From an uncultured Bacteroidales bacterium (GTDB lineage Bacteria; Bacteroidota; Bacteroidia; Bacteroidales; P3): a DNA stretch of 62,503 nt. The stretch is taken from assembly GCA_947168515.1 (NCBI GenBank), contig CAMVMF010000002.1, positions 1 through 62,503 of the forward strand, in the 5' to 3' direction. The notes beneath the pieces are model-generated. The model did no database searches. It had not been told where the DNA came from and saw nothing but the letters and a program-made list of their open reading frames with translations. This document shows, piece after piece, positions 54,887 to 62,503 of this stretch. Each line of letters starts with the position of its first letter. Position 1 is the first letter of the stretch. A program made the position numbers and the translations under genes.

Positions 54887-57800
54887 ATGAAAAAGTATAT
54901 AATAATGTTTTTGGCGGCGTTGTTCCTCTCCGCTATGGCCTCTGCCCAGTCGGTGATTAGCTGCGAGCAGGATCGGGCAGAGTCATGCAGTCCTGGCAAC
55001 GACGGTGCCGCCATAGTGCGAATGCCGTCTAGCCTTGTCAGCTACACGACGGTGGAGTGGACCACCCCCTCCGGAGGACATCTCTCCGGCAGGTATGTCA
55101 CCGGGCTGAAGGCTGGTGCCTACAGTGTGGTGGTGAAGGCTACGTCATGCAATAAGCCTATCTATCAGGATGTGGTGGTTATTGAACGTGACGAGGCTTG
55201 CAGCATCCATGCCTCCATCTCCGTCAGCACCAATTCGGTCCCCTGCGGACAGTCGCCTACCGCCACCCTCACGGCCAGTGCCTCGGGCGGCACACCCCCC
55301 TACCGCTACTCGTGGGGTTCGCCTGTAAAAACCGTGTCTGGTAGCGGCACATACGGCGTGACGGTGACCGACTCCAACGGCTATGTGGGCAGTGCCAAAG
55401 TGCGTATAGACCTCAAAAAAGAAGAGTGTTCGCAGGATCCCAACGAGCTGGACGGGCCTTTGGGTTATGGCGATGACCACTATGTGAGTATTGCCGATCG
55501 GATGCGTTATACGATTCTTTTTGAGAATGACCCCGACTTTGCCACAGCCCCGGCTTCGCGCGTGCGTGTCACCTATCCCATCCCTCCCCAGCAGAACATC
55601 GCCAGCGTGCGTCTGGCCGATTTTGGCTTTGGCAGTTTTGTGTTCAATGTCCCTAGCAATACCACCTCATACACCAAACGCCTCGATGTTTCGGACTCTT
55701 TAGGCGTATGGGTGGATGTGACGGCGGGCATAGATATGGCAAACAACCAGATTTTCTGGATATTCCAAAGTGTGGACCCTGCCACAGGTTTTGAGCCGTC
55801 GAGTGCTCAGATGGGCTTTCTGCTGGTGAACGACAGCTTGCACCACGGCGAGGGCTACGTCAGCTTTGCCATTGCACCAAAAATGTCTCTCTCGTCGGGC
55901 GACACGGTGGCGGCAGAGGCCACCATCGTCTTTGACGACAACACTGCCATCAACACCAACGTGTGGAAGAACACCTTCGATGCAGAGCCCCCCACATCGC
56001 ACCTTAGGGCTCAGACTGTTGCCACAGACTCGATGGTGTGCAACTTCACGTTCACTGCCGCAGACGACCCTATGGGCAGCGGTGTGGACAACATAGAGCT
56101 GATGGTGTCGGTGAACGGTGGTGTGTACACCAGCGTAGGCTATTATGCCCCGACCGATACGGCACGCTATACCCTTACGGACGGCAATGTCTACCGCTTT
56201 ATGTCACGTGCCACCGACAATGTGGGCAATCAGGAAGCCATCAAGGCTGAGCCCGACACGGTGATCAACAACAACACGGCCCCGGTGGACATTTTGCTCT
56301 CCAATGCCTCGTTCATGGAGAACGCCCCTGTGGGCACGCTCATAGGATCCCTCTCCTCTATTGACAATGACATTACGCTCCCCTTCACATACGAGCTGGT
56401 GGGCGGTAGCGGCGATGCGAACAACGGTCTCTTCTATATACAGGGCAGCGGGCTGTACACGAATGCGTCGTATGGCTGCACAGGGCTCTTCGACTACGCT
56501 GTGCGCATCCGCACCACCGATATCACGGGTCTGTCTTTTGAGAAAGAGTTCACGCTCACCTGCATTCAGGAGAATTTCCCCTACAGCCGTACGTACAATC
56601 AGAATGTCTGCCAAGGAAGCCCCTACGCTTTCGGCAACCGGCTGCTGACGGCCACGGGCAGTTATACCGACTCGTTGCTTACGGTGCGTGGTTGCGACAG
56701 CGTGGTCACGGTCAACCTGACGGTCCACCCGGTCTACCATGCCACGCAGACCGAGGATGTCTGCAGCGACCAGGGTTTTGTTTGGACGGGGCACGCGCTG
56801 ACGCTTGATTCCCTCAGTGTCGGCACGGCGTACTATTACGACACGATGTACACGCAGATGGGTTGCGACAGCACGTTCGGCCTCACCTTGCATGTGCACC
56901 CGACGCACTACGGCGAGTCCTCCGCCGACATCTGCGAGAATGCAGGTTATGTCTGGACAGGGCATGGCACGGCCCCTATCGTGCGTCCGGCCGGCAGCTA
57001 CGTGGTGTGGGACAGCTTGCAGTCGGCTTACGGCTGCGACAGTGTGTTCAGGCTCGCCCTCACGGTGCGCCCCACCAGCAGCAGCACGGTGACGGCCACG
57101 GCTTGCGACAGCTACACCTGGCACGGCACCACCTATACGGCTTCGACCACCACGCCGACCTTTGTGGCCACCAATTCCGCCGGCTGCGACAGCACGGTGA
57201 CGCTGCATCTGACCATCAACAGCAGCAGCATGGTGGTGGACGAGCAGACGGCATGCGACAGCTACACCTGGCACGGCACCACCTACACGGCATCAACCAA
57301 CACACCTACTTATAGTACCCTCAATGCCGCTGGCTGCGACAGCACGGTGACGTTGCATCTGACCCTCAACGCTAGCTCTGCCTACACGGAGACCATCACT
57401 GCCTGCGACAGCTACACCTGGCACGGCACTGCCTACACTGCCAGCACCAACACGCCTACCTTTGTGGCTACTAACGCTGCTGGCTGCGACAGCACGGTGA
57501 CGCTGCATCTGACCATCAACGGCAGCACGTCGAGCACCGTAACGGCCACGGCTTGCGACAGCTACACCTGGCACGGCACCACCTATACGGCTTCGACAGC
57601 CACGCCTACCTTTGTGGCCACCAACTCCGCCGGCTGCGACAGCACGGTGACGCTGCATCTGACCATCAACGGCAGCAGCACCTACACCGATGCCGTCACG
57701 GCGTGCGACAGCTACACATGGCATGGCACCACTTATACCTCCTCGACCGCCACGCCTACTTATAGCACTACCAACGCTGCAGGTTGCGACAGTACGGTGA

Positions 57801-59557
57801 CCCTTGCCCTCACGATCAACTACAGCAACACGGGCATCGAAGAGGTGTACGCCTGCAATAGCTACACCTGGCACGGCACTACGTACACCAGCTCTACCAC
57901 CACGCCCACCTATACCTCACAGAATGCTGCCGGCTGCGACAGTGTCACTACGCTGCATCTGACCATCAGCCAGAATCTCATGACCACTGAAACGGTCACC
58001 GCCTGCGACAGCTACACCTGGCACGGCACCACCTACACGGCCTCCACCCAAACGCCCACCTACACCACAACTGCATCGGGCGGCTGCGACAGTACGGTGA
58101 CGCTGCACTTGACCATCAACAGCAGCACTGCCAGCACCGAGACGGCCACGGCCTGCGACAGCTACACCTGGCATGGCACCACGTATACTTCCTCGACTAC
58201 CGCGCCTACTTATAGCACCCTCAACGCTGTGGGCTGCGACAGCACCATTACGCTGCACCTGACCATCAACAACAGCACCACGGCCATAGAGACTCAGACA
58301 GCCTGCGACAGCTACACCTGGCATGGCACCGCCTACACGGCCTCAACCAACACGCCTACCTACACCACCACCAACGCCGCCGGCTGCGACAGCACCGTCA
58401 CCTTGCATCTGACCATCAACGCTAGCACTACTGGCACCGAGACCGCCACCGCTTGCGATAGCTATACATGGCATGGCACTGCCTACACTGTCAGCACCAC
58501 CACGCCTACCTACACCACCACCAATGCCGCCGGCTGCGACAGCACGGTGACGCTGCATCTGACCATCAACGCTAGCACTGCTGGCACCGAGACCGCCACG
58601 GCTTGCGACAGCTACACCTGGCACGGAACCGCCTATACCGCCTCCACCAACACGGCCACCTACACCACCACCAACGCCGTGGGCTGCGACAGCACCATTA
58701 CCCTGCAGCTGACCATCAACTACAGCACCATTAGCACCGAGACCGCCACGGCATGCGACAGCTACATGTGGCACGGAACCGCCTATACCGCCTCCACCAA
58801 CACGGCCACCTACACCACCACCAACGCCGTGGGCTGCGACAGCACGGTCACCCTGCACCTGACCATCCACTACAGCACCACAGGTTCCGAAACCATCACG
58901 GCCTGCGACAGCTACACCTGGAACGGCACCGCCTACAGCACCTCTACGGTCGATTCTGTGACAACCGTCAATTCTGTAGGCTGCGACAGCACTGCCATGC
59001 TCTATCTTACCATCCACTACAGCACCACAGGCTCCGAAACCATCACGGCTTGCGACAGCGTAGAGTGGCATGGTACCGTCTACACGGCCTCCACGATTGA
59101 TTCTGCCACAACGGTAAACTCCGTAGGCTGCGACAGCATCATCACCCTCTACCTCACCGTCAACTACAGTAGTCGCACCACCATTTACGATACGGCCGAC
59201 AATTCCTACGAGTGGAATGGCGATATACTTACCGAAAGCGGTGAATACCTCTTCGAAGGCCAAACCGAGGCCGGCTGCGACAGCATCGTCACGCTGAACC
59301 TTACTATCAACAGGGTCGGCATAGCCGATGTTGAGGAGCTCGACGGCATAGTCATCTATCCCAACCCCACCACAGGCAAACTCACCATCAATGCCGACGG
59401 TGTAGCCAAAGTGGAGGTCTATGACCATGCCGGACGTCTCGTCGGCACCTTTGTCAACACCAACCAATTCGACATCTCTACGCTGCCTACAGGCACCTAC
59501 ACCCTACGTATCACCCTGCAAAAGGGCAGTACGGTGCGCCGTGTCATCAAACGCTAA
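54887..59557 (+). CDS. T9SS-exported repeat protein (1556 aa)
   Basis: The signal peptide is MKKYIIMFLAALFLSAMASA. Domains: Ig-like ~22-100; SprB/PKD-like ~108-172 (SASGGTPPYRYSWGSPV); DUF7619-like ~178-365 (DPNELDGPLGYGDDHYV, RMRYTILFENDPDFATAPAS, AEATIVFDDNTAINTNVW); a chordin-like/Ig domain to ~460; cadherin-like ~463-560; a repeat region ~565-1475; and a T9SS type A sorting domain (IVIYPNPTTGKLTIN ... VEVYDHAGRLVGTF ... GTYTLRITL). Repeats have TACDSYTWHGT ... AGCDSTVTLHLTIN, two Cys per unit. The sorting domain means export to the surface by T9SS. Likely adhesin or extended stalk, and the only clear T9SS client of the cluster. Confidence 0.9.
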   Translation: MKKYIIMFLAALFLSAMASAQSVISCEQDRAESCSPGNDGAAIVRMPSSLVSYTTVEWTTPSGGHLSGRYVTGLKAGAYSVVVKATSCNKPIYQDVVVIERDEACSIHASISVSTNSVPCGQSPTATLTASASGGTPPYRYSWGSPVKTVSGSGTYGVTVTDSNGYVGSAKVRIDLKKEECSQDPNELDGPLGYGDDHYVSIADRMRYTILFENDPDFATAPASRVRVTYPIPPQQNIASVRLADFGFGSFVFNVPSNTTSYTKRLDVSDSLGVWVDVTAGIDMANNQIFWIFQSVDPATGFEPSSAQMGFLLVNDSLHHGEGYVSFAIAPKMSLSSGDTVAAEATIVFDDNTAINTNVWKNTFDAEPPTSHLRAQTVATDSMVCNFTFTAADDPMGSGVDNIELMVSVNGGVYTSVGYYAPTDTARYTLTDGNVYRFMSRATDNVGNQEAIKAEPDTVINNNTAPVDILLSNASFMENAPVGTLIGSLSSIDNDITLPFTYELVGGSGDANNGLFYIQGSGLYTNASYGCTGLFDYAVRIRTTDITGLSFEKEFTLTCIQENFPYSRTYNQNVCQGSPYAFGNRLLTATGSYTDSLLTVRGCDSVVTVNLTVHPVYHATQTEDVCSDQGFVWTGHALTLDSLSVGTAYYYDTMYTQMGCDSTFGLTLHVHPTHYGESSADICENAGYVWTGHGTAPIVRPAGSYVVWDSLQSAYGCDSVFRLALTVRPTSSSTVTATACDSYTWHGTTYTASTTTPTFVATNSAGCDSTVTLHLTINSSSMVVDEQTACDSYTWHGTTYTASTNTPTYSTLNAAGCDSTVTLHLTLNASSAYTETITACDSYTWHGTAYTASTNTPTFVATNAAGCDSTVTLHLTINGSTSSTVTATACDSYTWHGTTYTASTATPTFVATNSAGCDSTVTLHLTINGSSTYTDAVTACDSYTWHGTTYTSSTATPTYSTTNAAGCDSTVTLALTINYSNTGIEEVYACNSYTWHGTTYTSSTTTPTYTSQNAAGCDSVTTLHLTISQNLMTTETVTACDSYTWHGTTYTASTQTPTYTTTASGGCDSTVTLHLTINSSTASTETATACDSYTWHGTTYTSSTTAPTYSTLNAVGCDSTITLHLTINNSTTAIETQTACDSYTWHGTAYTASTNTPTYTTTNAAGCDSTVTLHLTINASTTGTETATACDSYTWHGTAYTVSTTTPTYTTTNAAGCDSTVTLHLTINASTAGTETATACDSYTWHGTAYTASTNTATYTTTNAVGCDSTITLQLTINYSTISTETATACDSYMWHGTAYTASTNTATYTTTNAVGCDSTVTLHLTIHYSTTGSETITACDSYTWNGTAYSTSTVDSVTTVNSVGCDSTAMLYLTIHYSTTGSETITACDSVEWHGTVYTASTIDSATTVNSVGCDSIITLYLTVNYSSRTTIYDTADNSYEWNGDILTESGEYLFEGQTEAGCDSIVTLNLTINRVGIADVEELDGIVIYPNPTTGKLTINADGVAKVEVYDHAGRLVGTFVNTNQFDISTLPTGTYTLRITLQKGSTVRRVIKR
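57098..59320 (+). repeat. Coding tandem repeat, 15 units of 150/147 bp
   Basis: Twelve units of exactly 150 bp begin at 57098 and repeat to 58897; two of 147 bp start at 58898 and 59045, and a diverged last one at 59192. Three older, strongly diverged units lie upstream (from about 56590). Middle units share long identical DNA stretches, ends are diverged. Confidence 0.95.
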
Positions 59558-59570
59558 CCCCATATCATCG

Positions 59571-59663
59571 GGGTCGCGACCCAAGGGAGCAACCCTCTAT
59601 TGGGTCGCGACCCAAGGGAGCAACCCTCTATTGGGTCGCGACCCAAGGGAGCAACCCTTTGCT
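59571..59663. repeat. 31-bp tandem repeat, three units, with palindrome
   Basis: Each unit opens with the perfect 12-bp palindrome GGGTCGCGACCC then AAGGGAGCAACCC. Units start at 59571, 59602 and 59633. The last flows into GGGAGCAA / TTGCTCCC (8-bp stem). Confidence 0.92.
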
Positions 59664-59673
59664 CCCCCCTTCC

Positions 59674-59704
59674 AAGAGGGTGCCGCCCTAGGCACCCTCT
59701 TTTC
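59674..59704 (+). terminator. Terminator of the surface cluster
   Basis: An 11-bp perfect stem AAGAGGGTGCC / GGCACCCTCTT with loop GCCCTA, then TTTT. Between 59705 and 59937 there is no gene; TATATTTG at 59829-59836 could serve the MNT gene. Confidence 0.9.
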
Positions 59705-59937
59705 AAACCTCTACGCTCCGAAAAAAGACTGCCGCAGGCAATCCATACGTATAGTCTACCCCTCCTGCAACAAATCTATAGCGCATATATTTGTGAAGTT
59801 TTTTCGTGCTGTTATATTTATTTTTTTGTATATTTGCATTGTCAACATTTCATGTCTAATTTGGTAAGTCCATGTACATCAATGCATGACCAAATGATAA
59901 CATGGGTATTTGGCGCAGCTAAAAACACATCCTTGTA

Positions 59938-60258
59938 ATGAATCGGATTGGCAGAGACAAAATATTGGACATGATTCGCGCTACCGTGCGGGAGAAAGAA
60001 CCTGACGCGCAGATAATCCTGTATGGCTCGCGAGCGCGGGGCGATGCCCGTGAGGATTCCGACTGGGATTTAGTGATTATACTCAACAAGCCCAAGATGT
60101 CGCACTACGACAGATATGCCATCGCATGCGAGCTGTGGGACAAAGGTTTTGACCTTGGCGAAGAAATCAACACATTGGTCTATACAAAAGACCAGTGGAG
60201 AGATGCCCCGCCGTCGTTATTCAAATACAATGTAAGGGAGGAAGGGATTCAGCTATGA
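59938..60258 (+). CDS. Minimal nucleotidyltransferase (MNT) antitoxin-type protein
   Basis: This 106-aa protein has the polymerase-beta-like nucleotidyltransferase motif GSRARGDAREDSDWDLVI (about residues 31-48), with the GS and paired Asp needed for catalysis. The next gene is a HEPN-family protein with ATGA overlap, so the pair is an MNT-HEPN toxin-antitoxin module, in which the MNT often AMPylates and silences the HEPN RNase. This MNT appears intact, while the HEPN gene contains an amber codon. The proposed Mg2+-dependent ATP use follows from the family; the substrate is inferred. Confidence 0.85.
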   Translation: MNRIGRDKILDMIRATVREKEPDAQIILYGSRARGDAREDSDWDLVIILNKPKMSHYDRYAIACELWDKGFDLGEEINTLVYTKDQWRDAPPSLFKYNVREEGIQL

Positions 60259-60656
60259 GTTTATCGGACGAAGAACGCTTCGCGATAGTTCTGTATCGTA
60301 TTGAGAAAGCATACGCGGCCTTAGAGGATGTCGACAAATCCATAGCCATGAAGATGTGGAGTGTGGCAGCCAACAGATTGTACTACGCGTTATATTATGC
60401 GGCAACCGCATTGTTGGTCCGTGACTAGCACTCCGTACACACTCACAACGGTGTTATCATTCTATTGAACCAATATTACGTAAAACCTGCAATACTCACC
60501 AAGGAAGATGGTTGGCTATATGGGCGCGTTTTTGCTTTCCGACAAGGGAGCGACTACGACGACTTCATTGACGCCAATGAGGAAGAGGTTATGGTCTATC
60601 TCCCCAAAGTAAAGGACCTTGTAGCCAAAATCGTGTCATTGATAAATCAACAATAA
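60255..60656 (+). pseudogene. HEPN toxin interrupted by in-frame TAG
   Basis: ATG 60255 overlaps the MNT stop. The frame reads MSLSDEERFAIVLYRIEKA ... AANRLYYALYYAATALLVRD, then TAG at 60426-60428, then continues unbroken in the same frame: HSVHTHNGVIILLNQYYV ... LYGRVFAFRQGSDYDDF to TAA 60656 (133 codons including the TAG). HEPN proteins usually have RxxxxH-type motif here; the stop lies within it. One base change (GAG to TAG) could cause it. As it stands the toxin is split, unless TAG is read through. The C-terminal half has no good start. Confidence 0.8.
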
Positions 60657-60990
60657 TTACCCACTCTTAAATGGGAACTTCTATTAATGACTTTTGAACA
60701 CGAATTGCACGAATCTAACTACGAATGGCGAAACAATAAAAAAAAAGGAACATCTAAAAACACGAAAAATACTAAATCTATAATAGGGACTTCTATTAAT
60801 GACTTTTGAACACGGATTGCGCGAATCTAACGGATTTAAATTGAACACGAATTGCACGAATCTAACGTTTTCGTTAAGCCGAACGCAGAGGGCAAATCAC
60901 GAAGTGTTTGCACTATGCTGAGGCGAGAAAACGTCTGTTGAAAACTAACGAATTTATTATCGGAATCTTCATGCAGGCATGATAACGAAT
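60657..60990. repeat. Dispersed repeat block (GGGACTTCTATTAATGAC; CACGAATTGCACGAAT)
   Basis: Two copies of GGGA(A)CTTCTATTAATGAC with TTTTGAACACG(A/G)ATTG (near 60671 and 60785) are each followed by GCACGAATCTAAC or GCGCGAATCTAACG; a third CACGAATTGCACGAAT is near 60845. GGGAACTTCTAT also occurs at 303. ACATCTAAAAACACGAAAA (near 60750) repeats the motif at 36418. No gene is seen here. Confidence 0.7.
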
Positions 60991-61024
60991 AAAACGAATT
61001 TTTAGAAGTCCCCCAAAATAAACA

Positions 61025-61054
61025 AACGCCTACACTTAATTGAGCGTAGGCGTT
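61025..61054 (-). terminator. Terminator for a lost minus-strand gene
   Basis: A 9-bp stem AACGCCTAC / GTAGGCGTT; on the minus strand it is followed by TGTTTATTTTG. Confidence 0.65.
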
Positions 61055-61080
61055 GATGAGTATGTTTCTGTGGAGAGCGG

Positions 61081-61172
61081 CTATTTTTTAGGAGTTGGGT
61101 CGGAGGTGTAGCCGATGCCTAGCTTTTTGAAGATTTTCTGGTCAACAACAGTCTCAATCTCCAACGCATTCA
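61081..61172 (-). pseudogene. 3' remnant of an unknown minus-strand gene
   Basis: Ending at TAG 61081-61083, the minus strand reads LNALEIETVVDQKIFKKLG then IGYTSDPTPKK and stop, with a TAA upstream. With a terminator 27 bp downstream, this looks like the last 30 codons of a truncated gene. I do not recognise the product. Confidence 0.35.
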
Positions 61173-61180
61173 ATTAGATT

Positions 61181-61210
61181 TTGCCAATTCACAAAGATTT
61201 CGTAATTTTG
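61181..61210 (+). promoter_or_regulatory. Promoter of the hsdM operon
   Basis: TTG 61181-61183 and TAATTTTG 61203-61210 are 19 bp apart. The start at 61223 is only 12 bp downstream, so the leader is very short. Confidence 0.65.
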
Positions 61211-61222
61211 CAAACTCAAACA

Positions 61223-61915
61223 ATGATACACATGGACGAGTTGAAAAAAAATATTAGGAGAATAATACAATTAGAACAAGCTAGCGTTGAACAGAATTCA
61301 ACACTGCTTCAGGAATTGATGAATCAAGGCGTTCAGAACATTGACGAACTCGACCGTGTGGCAGACCGCCTGCTGGACACTATGTCAGGCTTTACCGGTG
61401 CGGGAGAGGATATCTATAGACAATACCTTGATTATATTGAGACATTTGATCCAGAGGAAGCAAAAGAACGAAAAGACGACCTCGAATATGATTTGGGATA
61501 CAAGACGCACGTGCTATATGCTGCAGCCTTATTGTGTCAACAAGAACTGAATGGATATAGTTCTGCTGATGGGAAACCATCGTTTGATGTTGTCATGCAG
61601 CAGTATATACCCAAAGTATTTAATGTAAAGAAAAAGACTGCCTCATTTCTCTTTTTCGCACATTTAGCCATAGGCCGTTCTGTCGATGATTTAATGCGGA
61701 TGTTGCAGACTATAACGGAAGAAACGGACTATGTGCTTGAGAATGTAGATAATTATGAGGATTTAATGCAGTTTCCGAGAGAAAACTACCACCCGCTCCG
61801 CGATGATGAATGGCAGCTGATTAAATACATTGTTGAGCACAATTTGGAAATTATCAACACAAATGAGGTTCAGTACAAAGAATTGATACATAATGTGTTT
61901 GGAAAGATGAGCTAA
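61223..61915 (+). CDS. Unknown helical protein co-transcribed with hsdM
   Basis: The product is 230 aa from ATG 61223 (61232 also possible; the frame upstream would overlap the promoter). It is almost entirely helical and acidic: DELKKNIRRIIQLEQASVEQ, DELDRVADRLLDTMSGFTGA, EEAKERKDDLEYDLGYKTHV, and a C-terminal DDEWQLIKYIVEHNLEIINT. There are no catalytic motifs or membrane segments. I recognise no family. Only 10 bp separate it from hsdM and it has a promoter of its own, so it is the first gene of the type I restriction-modification operon. Possible roles: regulator, accessory subunit, or modulator of restriction. All are inference. Confidence 0.75.
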   Translation: MIHMDELKKNIRRIIQLEQASVEQNSTLLQELMNQGVQNIDELDRVADRLLDTMSGFTGAGEDIYRQYLDYIETFDPEEAKERKDDLEYDLGYKTHVLYAAALLCQQELNGYSSADGKPSFDVVMQQYIPKVFNVKKKTASFLFFAHLAIGRSVDDLMRMLQTITEETDYVLENVDNYEDLMQFPRENYHPLRDDEWQLIKYIVEHNLEIINTNEVQYKELIHNVFGKMS

Positions 61916-61925
61916 ATAATAGAAG

Positions 61926-62503
61926 ATGAACAAGCAACAACTTGCAGCAAAGATATGGGCATCGGCAAACAAGATGCGTTCAAAGATTGAGGCCAATGAG
62001 TATAAAGACTATATTTTGGGCTTTATATTCTATAAGTTTTTGTCAGATAAAGAGGTTGGTCATTTGAAAAACAACGGAATATCTGATGAAGAACTCAAAA
62101 CCATAACAGAAGACAATACTGAAGCGGTTGATTTCATACAGCAAGAGATTGGATATTATATCTCGTATGAGAATCTGTTTTCCACCTGGCTTGAAATGAA
62201 AAAGGAGTTCAGTGTGGCAAACGTACGTGATGCACTTTCGGCTTTCAACCGAAAAGTCAGTCCCAATCATAAAAAACTGTTTGATAAAATCTTCGACACA
62301 CTCGAAACAGGACTTAGTAAACTTGGCACTTCAACTGCGGAACAGAACGCTGCCGTACGCGATCTTGTTTCGTTGATCCGTGAAATTCCAACGGATGGAC
62401 GACAAGATTATGATGTACTCGGATTTGTCTATGAATATCTGATTAGCAATTTCGCTGCTAATGCAGGTAAGAAAGCCGGAGAGTTTTACACTCCTCACCA
62501 AGT
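61926..62503 (+). CDS. hsdM: Type I restriction-modification methyltransferase subunit (5' part)
   Basis: The first 192 codons are visible, and the frame runs off the window. It has HsdM N-terminal helical domain ([39 protein letters not shown]) and the beginning of the N6-adenine methyltransferase domain ([29 protein letters not shown]). HsdM methylates adenine at the sites chosen by HsdS and is needed for restriction by HsdR; those genes should lie downstream. It is the second gene of the operon started at 61223. About 500-520 residues are expected in full. Confidence 0.93.
   Translation, partial: MNKQQLAAKIWASANKMRSKIEANEYKDYILGFIFYKFLSDKEVGHLKNNGISDEELKTITEDNTEAVDFIQQEIGYYISYENLFSTWLEMKKEFSVANVRDALSAFNRKVSPNHKKLFDKIFDTLETGLSKLGTSTAEQNAAVRDLVSLIREIPTDGRQDYDVLGFVYEYLISNFAANAGKKAGEFYTPHQ

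Overview
The window reads as a chromosome segment of a Bacteroidales bacterium (phylum Bacteroidota). The reasons are Bacteroidota promoters (-7 element TAnnTTTG, sometimes with TTG about 19-20 bp upstream), few Shine-Dalgarno sequences, fimbrillin-like and DUF4369/TlpA lipoproteins, type 9 secretion (T9SS) C-terminal domains, secreted C1 peptidases, and the guaB / PpiC / SurA order. I cannot name genus or habitat.

Layout. 1-4.1 kb: accessory region with a RelE/ParE toxin-antitoxin pair, two related antitoxin-like genes (one cut by the window edge, one followed by a 27-codon PIN toxin remnant), a GmrSD-like DUF262/DUF1524 nuclease and an orphan T9SS sorting domain. 4.1-5.7 kb: AAA ATPase behind a 39-bp palindrome, and a small membrane protein. 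6.2-10.7 kb: housekeeping genes (nadC, YihY/BrkB, THUMP methyltransferase, queG). 11-13 kb: small peptide gene and a frameshifted fimbrillin-like lipoprotein. 13-21 kb: radical SAM protein, TPR protein, PAP2 phosphatase, PurF-type amidotransferase, Ca/Na antiporter, C_GCAxxG_C_C protein, SDR. 21.6-29 kb: a second AAA ATPase with its own palindrome, a duplicated-domain lipoprotein, two C1 peptidases around a DUF3267 protein, and a TlpA lipoprotein. 29-30 kb: two different tandem-repeat arrays. 30-39 kb: guaB, two PpiC/SurA chaperones, MoxR ATPase, an unknown exported protein and panB, separated by dispersed repeats.

39.3-59.6 kb is the most striking part: four consecutive exported proteins of about 4282, 400, 450 and 1556 aa. 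They carry beta-helix, Fn3, CARDB, IPT, thrombospondin type 3 and DUF7619-like modules plus a 15-unit Cys-containing repeat. Only the last has a recognisable T9SS sorting domain. I infer a surface adhesin complex, perhaps the pieces of one giant modular protein. 59.9-62.5 kb returns to defence-type genes: an MNT/HEPN pair with an amber codon in the HEPN gene, and a 231-aa gene of unknown function 10 bp upstream of hsdM, which runs off the end.

Spacers are unusually repeat-rich: (TTGAGAR)n heptamers, TAAAAACT-type arrays, an ~90-bp palindromic element in three copies, hairpin elements with conserved flanks, and REP-like hairpins. One heptamer array lies in frame inside the 4282-aa gene. I saw no rRNA, tRNA, CRISPR array, intact insertion sequence or reverse transcriptase.
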